A DNA stretch of 64,000 nucleotides from Nyssa sinensis. Taxonomy: Eukaryota > Streptophyta > Magnoliopsida > Cornales > Nyssaceae. The notes beneath the pieces were generated by a model that searched no databases, was not told the DNA's origin, and was given only the letters and a program-made list of their open reading frames with translations. Positions within the stretch are counted from its first letter, which is position 1. Every line of letters begins with the position of its first letter. The translations under genes were made by a program, and so were the position numbers. Positions 12,368 to 23,839 of the stretch are shown piece after piece. The stretch covers positions 9,068,506-9,132,505 of the forward strand of contig CM018052.1 in assembly GCA_008638375.1 (NCBI GenBank). Reading direction: 5' to 3'.

Positions 12368-12905
12368 TTTGGCCTCACTTTTGGTCCATTTTTCCCAATT
12401 TCCCCCTTTATGCCTTGTTTGGCACTTAATTTATTTATTTTAACTTTTTGCATTATTTTTTCCTTTTGTGAATTTGATTTTAATATTCACTCCTTCATGT
12501 ACCGATTTTATAAATTGTAACCGTAGATTATTTTTCCCGGAGTCGACCTCGTTAATGTAAGGTCTCAGAATTATTTTTTTGAAATTATCGTTTGTATCCC
12601 GATTAAATTTCTTAATTATTCTATTAAGGGTTACTAATTAATAATTAGCAACTTATTATTTAATCGGGACAATGTGTTACACTTGTATTCTTATTCATGT
12701 CGATTTAATAAATTGAAGACTTATAATTTTGTTTATGTTTTTCATGTGTCGACTTCGTTAATCGAAGCCTCATTGTTTTAATTTCCTTCTTGTACCATTC
12801 TGATTCATTTTATTTTTAGCCTTCGTCATCTAAATCAGATTTTTTCTTAAGTCCCCAATATTTAATTAGTGACTTAATTTTTATTTATCGGGTTGGGGTG
12901 TTACA

Positions 12906-12918
12906 TCCTCCCCTCCTT
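12906..12918 (-). other. Polypurine tract of E0
   Basis: On the minus strand AAGGAGGGGAGGA abuts the LTR start TGTAACAC exactly, as expected for the plus-strand primer site of an LTR retrotransposon. It fixes the orientation of E0 as minus. Confidence 0.85.
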
Positions 12919-13159
12919 AAAAAGAGTTTTGTACTCAAAACTTAAGGGTTCTTGGTTGTTATAAGACTCTATTCCTATTTCTTCTTCGGTATTTGCACCT
13001 AATTATCCATGTGTCTTATTAGTCAAGTTAAATGACAAAACATATAATTCAAGAAAGATAATTAAGTATTGAACGGGGTACCTAGGTGACCAACAGGGGT
13101 CTGTGCAACCTCAAAAAAGAGATTGAATACTCGATCGTACCTCAAATATTCATTACTTC

Positions 13160-13610
13160 TTTTCAGATTCTCGATTGTCAGGGCCTGGATTTGTGGTGTC
13201 GTTGAAGAAGATACTTTTGTGGGTTCTTTGATGGCTTGGTTCCATTTTGGGCAATCCTTTATACAGTGCCCGACCTTTCCACCCTTGTAGCAGGCCCCAT
13301 TAAGACATCGACAGAGTCCACCATGGTACCTTCGACAGATTGAACATAGTGGAATGTTCGTGCCCCTTTAACGGGCACTATCTTTTTCATCGATCTTCCT
13401 TTTTTTAGAAGTCTCATCCCAGGCCTTACCTTTGATTCTTGTTACAACAGGTCATCCCTGGTCTCGAGGTGGCCGGGGATCTTGCGCCTACTGTTGTGCC
13501 CCTCTCAGGATTTGGACATTACTCACGATTGACACTACTATCTCCAGGATTCGCTCGATCTTGTTTAAGGTCTCGTTAGGATTGTCCGTATTCCTCCGTG
13601 TGTTCACCAT
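13160..13610 (-). pseudogene. Broken gypsy gag: N-terminal start plus zinc knuckles
   Basis: A start codon at 13610 (minus) opens a frame of 40 codons beginning MVNTRRNTDNPNE and ending at TAG (13488). After about 135 bp of shifted frames a second conserved part appears from 13357 downward. It holds two cysteine/histidine clusters: C-S-I-C with Y-H-G-G-L-C, then CYKGGKVGHCIKDCP, a CCHC zinc knuckle in which the usual second cysteine is replaced by G. Two adjacent clusters ahead of the protease region are typical of Tekay/Del-type gypsy gag, which packages element RNA in virus-like particles. The capsid core expected between the two parts is missing, and no protease, RT or integrase follows before the PPT. 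E0 was therefore either non-autonomous (TR-GAG-like) or is a deletion derivative. Confidence 0.75.
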
Positions 13611-13771
13611 TATTTCTGTTACAAAAGATAAACAATTGTTAGTTTATCTTCATATAAGGTTATATCTATTACCTTATGATTTAAGAGATTTACTTGGTTT
13701 ATCGTTTTCAGATAGATAGTAGGTTTTATAGCCTACATTTACTTCTAATTTTCAGGCTATATTCCTTCTAC

Positions 13772-14200
13772 TCTACCGCGGGTCCCATACCTTACCTTCC
13801 TATCAGATCATGTACTTCAGAATATTTACTTTACCTACCACGGGTCCCATACCACGCCTTCTTATCAGATCATGAACTTCAAATTATTTACTTCACCTAC
13901 CGTGGGTCCCATACCCCGCCTTTCTATCATATCATGTACTTTAGATTATTTACTTCACGTATCTACGAGTCCCATACATCGCCTTTCTAGTAGATCCTGT
14001 ACTTCAGAATATTTACTTCACCTACCGCGGGTCCCATACCCCACCTTCCTATCAGATCATGTACTTCAGATTATTTATTTTACCTACCGCGGGTCCCATA
14101 CCCCACCTTCCTATCAGATCATGTACTTTAAAATATTTACTTCATGTAATGCGGGTCCCATAACCCGCCTTCAAATCAAATCATGTACTTCACTGAGGTT
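13772..14200. repeat. 62-bp tandem repeat in E0 leader, 7 units
   Basis: The word GGTCCCATA recurs at 13781, 13843, 13905, 13968 (as AGTCCC), 14030, 14092 and 14154, spaced 62-63 bp. Each unit also carries 'CTATCAGATCATGTACTTCA' and 'ATTTACTTCACCTACCGCG' variants. The array lies between the PBS and the gag start in coding sense, so it sits in the 5' untranslated leader. The period is not a multiple of three, so reading frames across it are artefacts. Confidence 0.9.
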
Positions 14201-14321
14201 TCTCTTAATAGCTCATTTGCCATTCCTCAATTTCTTAGGTAGCCTAGGACCTACTTAAACTTATAGTTTTGTTGCTAGTCCTTCTAGCGTCACTTAATTT
14301 TTTTAAGTCAACCTAGTGTTT

Positions 14322-14329
14322 TGATACCA
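14322..14329 (-). other. Primer-binding site of E0 (tRNA-Met type)
   Basis: The minus strand reads LTR end GTGACA, then GAG, then TGGTATCA. TGGTATCA is the core of the plant initiator tRNA-Met primer site (TGGTATCAGAGC); the continuation is AAAC rather than GAGC, so the match is short. Its position next to the LTR supports the call. Confidence 0.7.
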
Positions 14330-15137
14330 CTCTGTCACGACTCGGATCGAGGGAGTCGCTACTGCCCGTGGGCTGTCGGGTGGACTCGCATAAGTAACAG
14401 CGCCAGATGGCGGTGCGGTACGGCCAAGATTGGCAATTGTGAAAACGTGAAAAACTTTTTCTTTTACTTTTACATTTCGTACGCTCGCCCGGTACCGTCA
14501 CTTCTTTTTCTTTTTCGGAATGGTAAACAAATATTATACATTCAGAGCATACAATTTTTTTTTTTAAAGTTATACATATTACATATCCGATTGCCCCTCA
14601 GGGCTTAAGTATATATTTGTCCAAAATTACTACAACAAAATTTGGCCAACTATAGGTTCTAATATTTTCAAAAGTCCTTGATCATAATGGAGCTGCTATT
14701 CGCCAGTCCTCAAATTGGGCAAGGCTCATATTCATCATTACCTAAAAAATGTTAGGATAATGGTGTCACGACCCTCGACCCACCCTATGCGGATCCAGGG
14801 TTGCGATCGACCAGTTAGGCACCCATTGATTTTTTTTTTTGAAATGAAAATACCGACGGTAATCCTAACCCCAGGCCATTCATCAGTGTTTCCAAGGGCG
14901 ATGCATTCCATATAAATCTTAAGCAGCGGAATAATAAACAGGAGAATGCACCACATCTGGCAGAGCTACTATTTACATAGATATTAAAGTCATAATACAA
15001 ACAGTGTTTCTTGTTCGTTTATACATACAATCCCAAAAATGGTAATTTATACAAAAATGGTGATTCCCGATGTGATCTTCAAAACATGATAGTTTCCGGG
15101 TCTTCTACTCCCTAATCCTGAGTACTTGGTCCTTCAC

Positions 15138-15611
15138 CTGAAAAATGGTTAGGGAATGGGGTGAGCTTAAATAAGCCCAGTGAGTAACACGGGTTCCCTG
15201 TCATGTGTTTCAAACCATGTTTGTATATAGAGCATTTTGACGAAACAGGTATTTCAGAGATAATAATTATACACATGCATTTGATGTAGTATAAAACAGG
15301 AATACAGTTGAAAATGTTAAAATGATAGGACAGGTTCGTAATGAGCAGAGCTAAACAGATTAAACAAGTTAAAGTGCACAAATTTAAATTGTGCGGGGCG
15401 CTCTATAGTGCTCAAGACGGGGGTGGTACCAAGAGTCAGAGAAAAACAAGGATAAGTTTATTTTAGATCAGGATAGAGAAACTAGACAGATTGAATTTAT
15501 GCATTTGAATAAAAGCATGAAATCAGTATATTAGATAAGACAACACAGTATTTGAAATATAATATCTAGACAATGTATTTATACACCAAGTCAGGAGTCG
15601 AGGTTACTCAC
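15138..15611 (-). other. Intron-like segment, shortest family A copy
   Basis: On the minus strand AAAG|GTGAGTAAC is a strong donor at 15611, and CTAACCATTTTTCAG|GTGAAGG is a strong branch-point/acceptor ending at 15138. At 474 bp it is the shortest version because the internal tandem array is nearly absent. Confidence 0.45.
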
Positions 15612-17619
15612 CTTTCGGTTTCTGGGTAAGTTTAGCTGCCTGTGCCTTCTTCCGCTGCTTTATCCTAGAATAATTCAAGAATTCCATTAATTTGTGATCT
15701 TGATCCTATTCTTAGGTTAGGTAGATCTATTTCTGTAATGGATCATTTGTTCAGAGTCGGACTAACTTATAAGGTTTGTTCTAGGTATTACCTTTTAAGC
15801 ATTTCTCTCAGGGTCTCAGTGTCTTCTTGTTTTTTCAGCTTAGCTTCGGCGATCATCGCCTTTGTGGGTGTTTTGTACCAAAAGGGCCTAATTGAAATCA
15901 CTTTGGTGGATTTGGAAATTTTTATTTTTCTCTTGATCACCTTTTTCTGCCATAACAGGTCTTGCATGAACTCCTGTTGTTTCTTATCAGCTAATCTCTC
16001 GGCTTTAGACATGATGGTGAATTTCTTGTCTTTCCCTTCCATGACTGTCTTTGAGTTTTTATCCTAAAACATAATTTAAGATGTCAGGATACGTACTACT
16101 TCTAGGTAGTTTGGTCATTTAGTTACGTGTACAGTCTTGTAAATATCTAAGTCTTTATTGGTAAAAGTTTTATCTCAATCGGTGTCATTTAGACTTAATA
16201 CCGGGTTAGGGGTATTTTGGTAATTTCACACATCATATATTTTTGGTATTTTATTTGCCAGTACGGACCTCACCGTTGAGTCTGGAATGTCTGACATAGT
16301 CAGAATGGACTATCTTCTAGCTTAATTTGGCCCTAGGCGTCATTTGGGGTAGCACTGTTATTTTTCATTTACGAGTCAGTATTTTTTGGAACTTCGTTTC
16401 AGAAATCGGACTCTGCCATTGAGTCCAGAATGCCCGAAATAGTAGAATTACACTATTCATTTACTAAATTCTGACTTTATTTGACCTATTAATGACCTAG
16501 GGGCAAATTGGTCATTTTATTTAATTAATATAATAATTAAATAATTTATTAAATTAATTATTAATTTTTGCAGGGGTATTTTTGAAAGAATATTTCAAAA
16601 TCTGGGCCAGGGTGTAATTTTGCAAAACTGTTGGGCCAAAAATTAATTTCAGAAAACACTTGGGGTTAAAACAAAATTTCATAGTTTAAGGGTTCAGACC
16701 AGCGGGTTTAATGGGGTTGCAAGTGAACCGGTCTGGTTCTCCCCTGGACCGTGTGGTTTAGGGGTTTTAAATTTAAACCCTTGCATCATGCTTATGTAAG
16801 CCCTAACGGGTTTTTAAATTTTTAATACATTCAAAACGTCGCCGTTCAACTTATGGCCTCTCACGTTTGCTCGACACATGTTCTGAGTCGACTCATCAAC
16901 TCGGTCAGACCCACGAGTTGACTCCATCTCCCTCATCATGTCTCGACAGTGTTGCCCTAATCCTCCGATTTCTTCTCCTTCAGTTTCGTGACATTTCGAG
17001 AGTCCATTCTCTCTGTTTTCGATTCCTATCAGTTCCTGGAAGCCAAGCCAACAAGTTGGCATTACATTTGAGCTTCGAATCAAGCACAGTAGCTCGGTTC
17101 ATGGAGGAAATGGCTGCACTGTAAATGGCTTCATACACACTCATTTCTAAACCATTTTTAACAAGGTTTGATGCTATGTGACCCTTATGACATGTAGTTT
17201 CATTCCTCATGCAATAAAATCGACTTAAAGCTTTCAAATAAAAAATAATGATTTACACCCGAACCTACAATTTCCAAATTGATGGTCTTAACTTAAGCAA
17301 TGGGGTCGCGGATTAGGGTTTCTAGGATCCTCAAGGTGTCTACTTGAAGTCCTAAGGTGTCAATCTAGCTTTAGTTTACTTCGATTCAGACCCATATCAG
17401 AATTTCCCCAGAATTTTTCTAAGGTTTCTGGATTGCTTTCTTTGTACATTTTGATTATTTTTCATGCAATAGAAAGCTTTATACAATGAGATGTTTCTAT
17501 CTATCATTGCAAACATAATTTAAAGATATAACAGAAATCAAATTCAACAATTTCTCACCTTATCTTCCAACCGAAACAGTTTTCTCTCTTCCTCTTCAGT
17601 TCCTCTCCTTCTTCAGTCT

Positions 17620-17658
<39 letters not shown>
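17620..17658. repeat. (CT)n microsatellite
   Basis: CT run with one TTT interruption, on the minus strand a GA-rich leader just downstream of the inferred promoter of the 14764-18389 LTR. Similar GA/CT leaders are at 4640, 12080, 32590, 41810 and 44745. Confidence 0.85.
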
Positions 17659-20600
17659 GGTTCTATCTCTAACACTTAGAGACTCTATTATGTAAAGCTC
17701 TATAAGGAGACTATCAGCCGTTGGTTTTTGGAGGGTGGTTTCAAGGGAAGTTGGCCACATGTCATGGAGCTGCCATGCATGGAGAGGTCTCCCATGCCTG
17801 GCTGCCGTCCACTGCTTTAATTGAGAACAGCTGCAAGGCTGATTCTCTTTTAATTTTTTTCTAGAAGTTCCCTTTTTTTCTTTATTAATTGATTGTATAT
17901 ATGTGTATTATACACATTTTTCTTTGGAGATTTGGGCATTTGTACATACATATACATACCAGCCATATATAATGTATGTGTATGTATATTTCTTGTTTGT
18001 TTTTCTTAGTTGTAATAGTTTGCATGCATATCTATTTTATATGTTTGCATTGTATACATAAGCTTGCATACATATTTTATTATATATATTTTTTCTAATT
18101 TATATATTATGTATGCATACATATATATGTATATGCCCATAGATATATTCACATATTATTATGCCCCTTTCCTTCTAGTATAGGGGTCTCTTTTAATTCA
18201 GATTTTTCGGTTACCATGAAGGTATATGATTTTTAATACGGTATTTATCTATAGATTGGTCATTTTAATAAAAATGATCTACGGTCGTGTTTATCAATGT
18301 TAGTAATTGTCAGTGTCAGAAATAAGCAGATGACTCATTAATTTTTAAAAAAGTTCTTATTATCTGATTTATAAGGTGCGGGTGTTACAAATGGGATGAG
18401 CTATAACAAGCCCAGTGAGTAATTCTAGTACCTTGTCATGGGTTTTCAACTGGTAGTGGGTTAGTTGTAAGAGAAAGTTCATATAAACATACATTACTAG
18501 TTGTTCATATACTTTAGATACAGAATACAGAATTCTTCAAAACAGATAGCGTGAAGCATACAAGACATTCAAGCTAGGCATGTATTTCAATAATCGCATA
18601 ATACAAAATCTTCAAATCATGTAGCATGATGCATTTTAAAGCATTCAATATGCAGCAGAATTTATAAACATGTGTAGGATGGCCATTTGAAAGCCAAGGA
18701 AATAATTGAAATCCTTTTCCATTAAAATAGGAAGATGCAAATTTCTTCTTCTTCAGAACTTCAAAATAGAGGGTTATATAAAAACCCGTTTCAGGTAAAT
18801 GGGGCTTTAAAAACCTACTACCATTTCTGAAATCATTTCATCTTTTCACTTTGATTAGGGGAAATCCGTTTCGAACCAGATTCTAGTCTTACTTCGCGTA
18901 GAGATATCTTATGCCTAGGGGATCCGATCCTATTATCGGGCATTCTTCATATCAATTGAGTTCTGAAGAAATCCCAATATCAGTTGTAGTGCTTATTCAC
19001 TATTATCTTGCAAAAACTTTTAATTCTTCAATGATTCTTTTCAAGAGCATTGAAAATGTGGTTTCTTCAAATATGTGCTTTTCACAAGCATTAAAAACAT
19101 GACTTTTCAAGAAAGGCTTTTATGAGCACCTAAAAACATGGCTTCTTCAAGAAGTGTTTTTTTATGAACATTTAAAAACATGGCTTCAATAAAAGAATGA
19201 AATTTTCATGAGTATTTGAAAACACAGAAAATTTAACGGAGTTTTTAAATACTTGGAGAACAATACTTGAAATATTTAACACATGAGCTTCAGGGACTTA
19301 AATCACGATGTACAGGAATTTATTAAAGTATAGATACAATAAAAGCATTTAATTCAAGAGGCATTTAATAAAATTGACATATACATGGACATGCGAAAAA
19401 TAAACGTATGATCTGTCAGAAATACCAAGAAGTGAATTTGCATGCCATGTTAGAATTTATAAATAGAACGATAGTACATATGAAATATAAGGCATATAAA
19501 TATGAGAATTTAAAATTAGAAATACTGCAGATATGAAAACACTTCAGAATGTTTGAACTTCAAAGTATTCAAGCTAGGCACGTATTTCAATAATCGCAAA
19601 ATACAAAATCTTCAAATCACGTAGCATGATGCATTTTAAAGCATTCAATAAAGCATTTAATATGCAGCAGAATTTATAAACATGAGCAAGATTGCCATTT
19701 GAAAGCCAAGGAAATAATTGAAATCCTGTTCCATGAAAATAGTAGAATGTAAATTTCTTATTCTTCAAAACTTCAAAACAGAGGGTTATATAAAAACCCG
19801 TTTCAGGTAAATGGGGGTTTAAAAACCTGCTACTATTTCTAAAAACATTTCATCTTTTCACTTTGATTAGGGGAAATCCGTTTCGAACCGGATTCTAGTC
19901 TTACTTCGCGTGGAGATATCTTATGCCTGGGGGATCAGATCCTGTTATCGGGCATTCTTCATGTCAATTGAATTTTGAAGGAATCTCAATATCAGTTGTA
20001 GTGCTTATGCACTATTATCTTGCAAAATTTTTTAATTCTTCATTGATGCTTTTCCAGAGCATTGAAAATGGGGTTTCTTAAAATATGTGCTTTTCACGAG
20101 CATTAAAAACATGACTTTTCAAGAAAGGCTTTTATGAGCACCCAAAAACATGGTGTCACGACCCGAAACCCACCCTATGCGGATCCCGAGGATGTGATGC
20201 CAGTTGGCCACCTTGCCAGTTTTGTCCACCGACAATGCGACCAACCAAAGGCAACTTCTGAACTTTACAATGAATTGCATTCTAAATGTAGGGTGAAAGC
20301 GACGAAAATTAAAACCTTCTTAAATTAAAAATGCAAGTCATCCAAACACATCAGAGCACGTCTAGAATCAGTCACCAAATATGTCTAGAGTATCAATATA
20401 CATGCTCCAATGCAACCATTCTATATCAATGAATGACTTAAAGCGGAAGTCACACCAATACAATTCGCCTAATCAAAACTCATCTCCAATGATCAACAAC
20501 CAGAATATTTCCAAGTACAATTTAATTATGGTAATACCACATACTAGGCTAACCTCATCACTAATGATATAATATTATAATACAAATTGAGAACTTAACC

Positions 20601-20980
20601 TTACAGAGTACGTAGTTAACCTGAATTAGAGTTCATATCATTAGTGTAAATCATTTGTGCTTCACTAGTTCCACTAGTTATCTCACTGTATATCATCTAT
20701 CATAGGCCACCTAAAAATGGTCATAAGTAAGGAGTGATGTCACATCTTGAACCCCACCTTACGCGGATGTTGAGGACGTGATGCCAGTTAGCCGCCTTAC
20801 CGGTTTGTTGACCGACAATGCGACCAACCAAAGGTAACTTCTGAACTTACCAATGAATTGCATTCCAATTGTAGGGTCAGAGCAGCAAAATTTAAAAACC
20901 TTTTATCTCAGGAATGCAACTCGTTATATACCTTAAAGGTACATACCACAGAGCAAGTCTAAATTCACACAGCTAATAAC

Positions 20981-21484
20981 TGTCACGCCCCGAATTTCTA
21001 CGAACCCGAGGAGCGACTGAACGAAATAAAAGAAAAGAAAAGAAATGACAATCCAGTAAATTTAATTAAAATATCCCTTATTATTCTTCAAATTTTCCCC
21101 CAATATTAAAATTAAATGCTTGTCCCATTTAATGCTCCAATCAATTTAAATCATGTTTAAAAATGGTCTTTAAGTATCCTTAAAGTATCTCTAAAAATCC
21201 CTCTAAAGTGATGTCTCAGATGACTCCAAAATGTCCTAGGACATGGTCAAACGATAGTCAAATATCAGCACAAAGTTAGCCCTAGTGGATGGCCAAACAT
21301 GGCCTTGAAATCTAGGTCACAACAAGGTCAAAACATGGCCCACAAAGGTCCCTATAACAGCCCCTAAATGGGCCCAAACATGGCCCAAAAATTGGCCAAA
21401 CATTGTCCAAATATAGCCCAAAAGGTGTCCCAAAAATAGCTCAAAAAGGTGGCCAAAAGGGTGGTGAAAAGTGGCGGGACAACA
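20981..21484 (-). mobile_element. Truncated 3' LTR of the 20981-28654 element
   Basis: It matches the 5' LTR from TGTCACGCCC through 'GGTGAAAAGTG..CGGGACAAC' and then jumps at about 21484-21488 to 'CCACTTGGGCGGGCGTGCAG'. That internal sequence lies about 200 bp inside the PPT in the sister element (54590). One deletion therefore removed about 2.4 kb of LTR, the PPT and adjoining internal sequence. Confidence 0.85.
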
Positions 21485-22659
21485 CTCCACTTGGGCGGGC
21501 GTGCAGCGGTGTACAACCATCTCCACACTCCCTGCTAGGGTCTGGTTCAGATCCCATCTATAACGGCTCATTCCACATGGTACAACACATAATGAAATCC
21601 TCAAAATATGTTGGTTCATCAATGCCAATTCTCCAAATTCACCCGTGTATCATGACTCACCTCAATAATGCAACAAGATAATAAAAGTACAGGGAAATCC
21701 TCAATGTTCATAAGGATACCTCAAAGTCTCTCACACATGTGATGACTATCTAACAAACCTCAAATCAAGTCATGACATCATCTAGTACTATATCACAATG
21801 TCATCAGTATATATCATTTGCACTTCAATGTAATTCAATAATCTAACATCCTCCAAGTACCATAATCATCCGTAAGACATCAATATCATAATCTTAAAGT
21901 AAAACCATTATCAGATATCGCAATGTAGATAATGCAGTCCATATCTTCCAAATATGAAATCAAAGGTAACACATCAAAGTTTAAAAAATCTAAAACATCA
22001 GAGAAGGCTTAAAAATCTAACACATTAAGGCTTAAAATATCCCATTTTGGTCCAGGGCTATACCAACCCATCATCATTCTAGGCAACACATTAAATAAAA
22101 TCTCATACTGATTGCGATTCTTAGTGAAACTCTTCACCAATTTCAATCATGAATACACATCAATCTTCATTCACATGTATCATAACACATGCACATATAA
22201 ACATGTTTAAACATACTCTTATACATGCATTACTACATAATCAGCCCGTGTAAAATCAGAATCGTAGTGCTATAACGGTTACTAAATTAGCACGTATATT
22301 TAGAATTGACAAGCAACATTCAATAGCTAATACGTAGTCCATAATATCAACACCCAGATACAAGATCCATCCCAAGGATACACATGTACATAAATAAGCA
22401 TACAACCTATTATATAGGTAACTAGGTATGCATCTAACCCTATGGATATCCAGGTTTCTAGCTTATCTTCCAGACAACAAGCATATAATCTACCTCTTAA
22501 CTTCACTCGGTCTACTATATAGGTATAAGCATCTAGTCCATGTTCATCAATAGTCCAGCATACCACATATCGCACAGTTTTCACAGACTAAAGCAACAAG
22601 CATTCACCCAGTCACATAATCTCAACCAGTCTAATCAAGTCGAGGTCTAACCTCTTCTA

Positions 22660-23540
22660 TCACATAACAAGGTCCATCCTAAAAGGATCCACGAACACTC
22701 CATTGTCCGACACAACATGGCCTAGGAACTGCACCTCTTGTAGCCAAAACTCACACTTCCAAAACTTAGCAAATAAACGGTGTTGCCTCAAAATCTGTAA
22801 CACAACCCGTACGTGAAAGACATGCGCATCCTCAGAAGGTGAATAAATCAAGATATCATTAGTAAACATTACAACAAACTGATCTAAATAAGGGCTAAAG
22901 ATTCGATGTATCAAGTCCGTAAATGCCGTCAGGGCATTCGTCACATCGAATGGCAGAACTATTACTCATGATGCCCACAATCAGTGTGAGAAGCTATTTC
23001 GTCACATTTTCTTCCCATACTTTTAACTAATAGTATCCCGGTTTAAGATCGACTCTCAAGAAACATCTCAAACCCCTAAGCTGGCCAAACAAGTCATCTA
23101 CCCTCGATAACGATCACTTATCCTTGATAACAACCCAGTTCAATCTCCTATAATCCATACACAGATGTAATGTCCCATCCTTCTTCTTCGCGAACAATGC
23201 TAAAGCACCTCATAGCGAAGTACTAGGACATGTAAAACCCTTATCTTATAAATCAGTCAACTGGTCCCTCAGTTCTCTCTCAACTCTGCTAGAGCCATAT
23301 AATGAGGTGGAAATAAAATAGACATAATGCCTGGGATAACCTCTATCATGAACTCTATCTCTCACCTCAGTGGCAAACTAGTCATGTCATCCAGAAAAAA
23401 CATCTGGTAACTCGTCCACTACTGGCGGTAACACGTTCTCTATAGTCCCTTACCTATTTACTATCAAACTAGTCAACAACTAGTTCTGACCTCCTACACT
23501 TCTAGAGTCATATAAGGTGGTACTAAATGAATTCTCCACG
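22660..23540 (-). pseudogene. Gypsy reverse transcriptase remnant
   Basis: RT copies element RNA into DNA. In coding order the pre-RT/RT start is seen at about 23390-23330 (FMIEVIPGIMSI, then MALAELRE with stops), the RT block with [20 protein letters not shown] at 23200-23130, and an open frame of 94 codons at 22944-22660. That frame contains FSPYLDQFVVMF, then TNDILIYS, and [16 protein letters not shown]. The catalytic motif, normally F-x-D-D, reads F-T-N-D, so the first aspartate of the pair is lost. The sister element at 55990-56010 still encodes F-A-D-D. Several in-frame stops add to inactivity. The motif pattern fits Tekay/Del-type gypsy RT. Confidence 0.85.
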
Positions 23541-23612
23541 ATTCCCCAGTGAATTAAAGGCTATCTCCCTCAGGAGTACATACAGTCACTCTCCCCCTGT
23601 GGCAGTCTATAC

Positions 23613-23834
23613 TCACCCAAATAGCAACAACCAATCGACCCCCAATACAACATCAAGAATAGACATGCCAAGAATAACGAACTCAAAAGAAAGGATGCAA
23701 TCAGTTATCCCTATCAAACAATCTCTATAGATCCTCTTTAGTACCTCACTACCCCAACTAGTGAACCCTACGATAGTAGAACGAGGCAATCGTCGCAAGC
23801 CCCTGAATAAAGTAAAATCTCCCAAGTGCAACAT
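23613..23834 (-). pseudogene. Gypsy protease remnant
   Basis: A 73-codon open frame whose C-terminal half reads RDCLIGITDCILSFEFVILG, followed by DVVLGVDWL. This matches the C-terminal end of gypsy retropepsin (typically ...D-V-I-L-G-M-D-W-L), which cuts the gag-pol polyprotein. It lies upstream of RT in coding sense, the expected PR-RT order. The N-terminal catalytic D-S/T-G motif is not visible in the frame. A homologous frame is at 60144-60365. Confidence 0.65.
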
Positions 23835-23839
23835 TTATT

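Larger units (their letters stand above)
5446..12905 (-). mobile_element. Left (3') LTR of element E0, truncated and interrupted
   Basis: This is the downstream LTR of minus-strand element E0. It ends GGGTTGGGGTGTTACA at 12905, directly next to a polypurine tract, and matches the right LTR (18395-20153 plus 42629-45575) along its length. Compared with the right LTR it lacks the first 440 or so bp: matching begins only at 'AAGCCCAGTGAGTAATTC' (about 5446), after unrelated sequence, so its outer end and TSD are lost. A family B solo LTR (6175-9968) interrupts it. It also lacks the 1.0-kb internal duplication found in the right LTR. A donor-like GTGAGTAAT starts at 10399 on the minus strand. Confidence 0.85.
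14764..18389 (-). mobile_element. Family A solo LTR, 3626 bp, TSD AATGG
   Basis: It starts TGTCACGACCCTCG and ends GGTGCGGGTGTTACA, with AATGG at 14759-14763 and 18390-18394. Removal rejoins GTTAGGATAATGG to GATGAGCTATAACAAGCCCAG, matching the same block in other LTRs. In coding sense it has a TA-rich promoter region, a CT/GA microsatellite at 17620-17658, and intron-like donor GGTGAGTAAC (15611) with acceptor CTAACCATTTTTCAG (15138), an interval of 474 bp. The AACAG array is very short here (about 15290-15370). Confidence 0.88.

Noticed and set aside
13694..14258. Overlapping plus-strand frames across the 62-bp repeats
   Set aside because: Repeat artefacts on the strand opposite to gag; the 62-bp period is not a multiple of three.
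15788..16042. 84-codon minus-strand frame rich in lysine (MEGKDKKFTIMSKAERLADK)
   Set aside because: Protein-like at first sight with a coiled-coil feel, and it lies just upstream (coding sense) of the LTR donor at 15611. No homologous open frame was seen in the other family A LTRs and no domain is recognised, so it was left out as a gene; it could be a relic of captured coding sequence.
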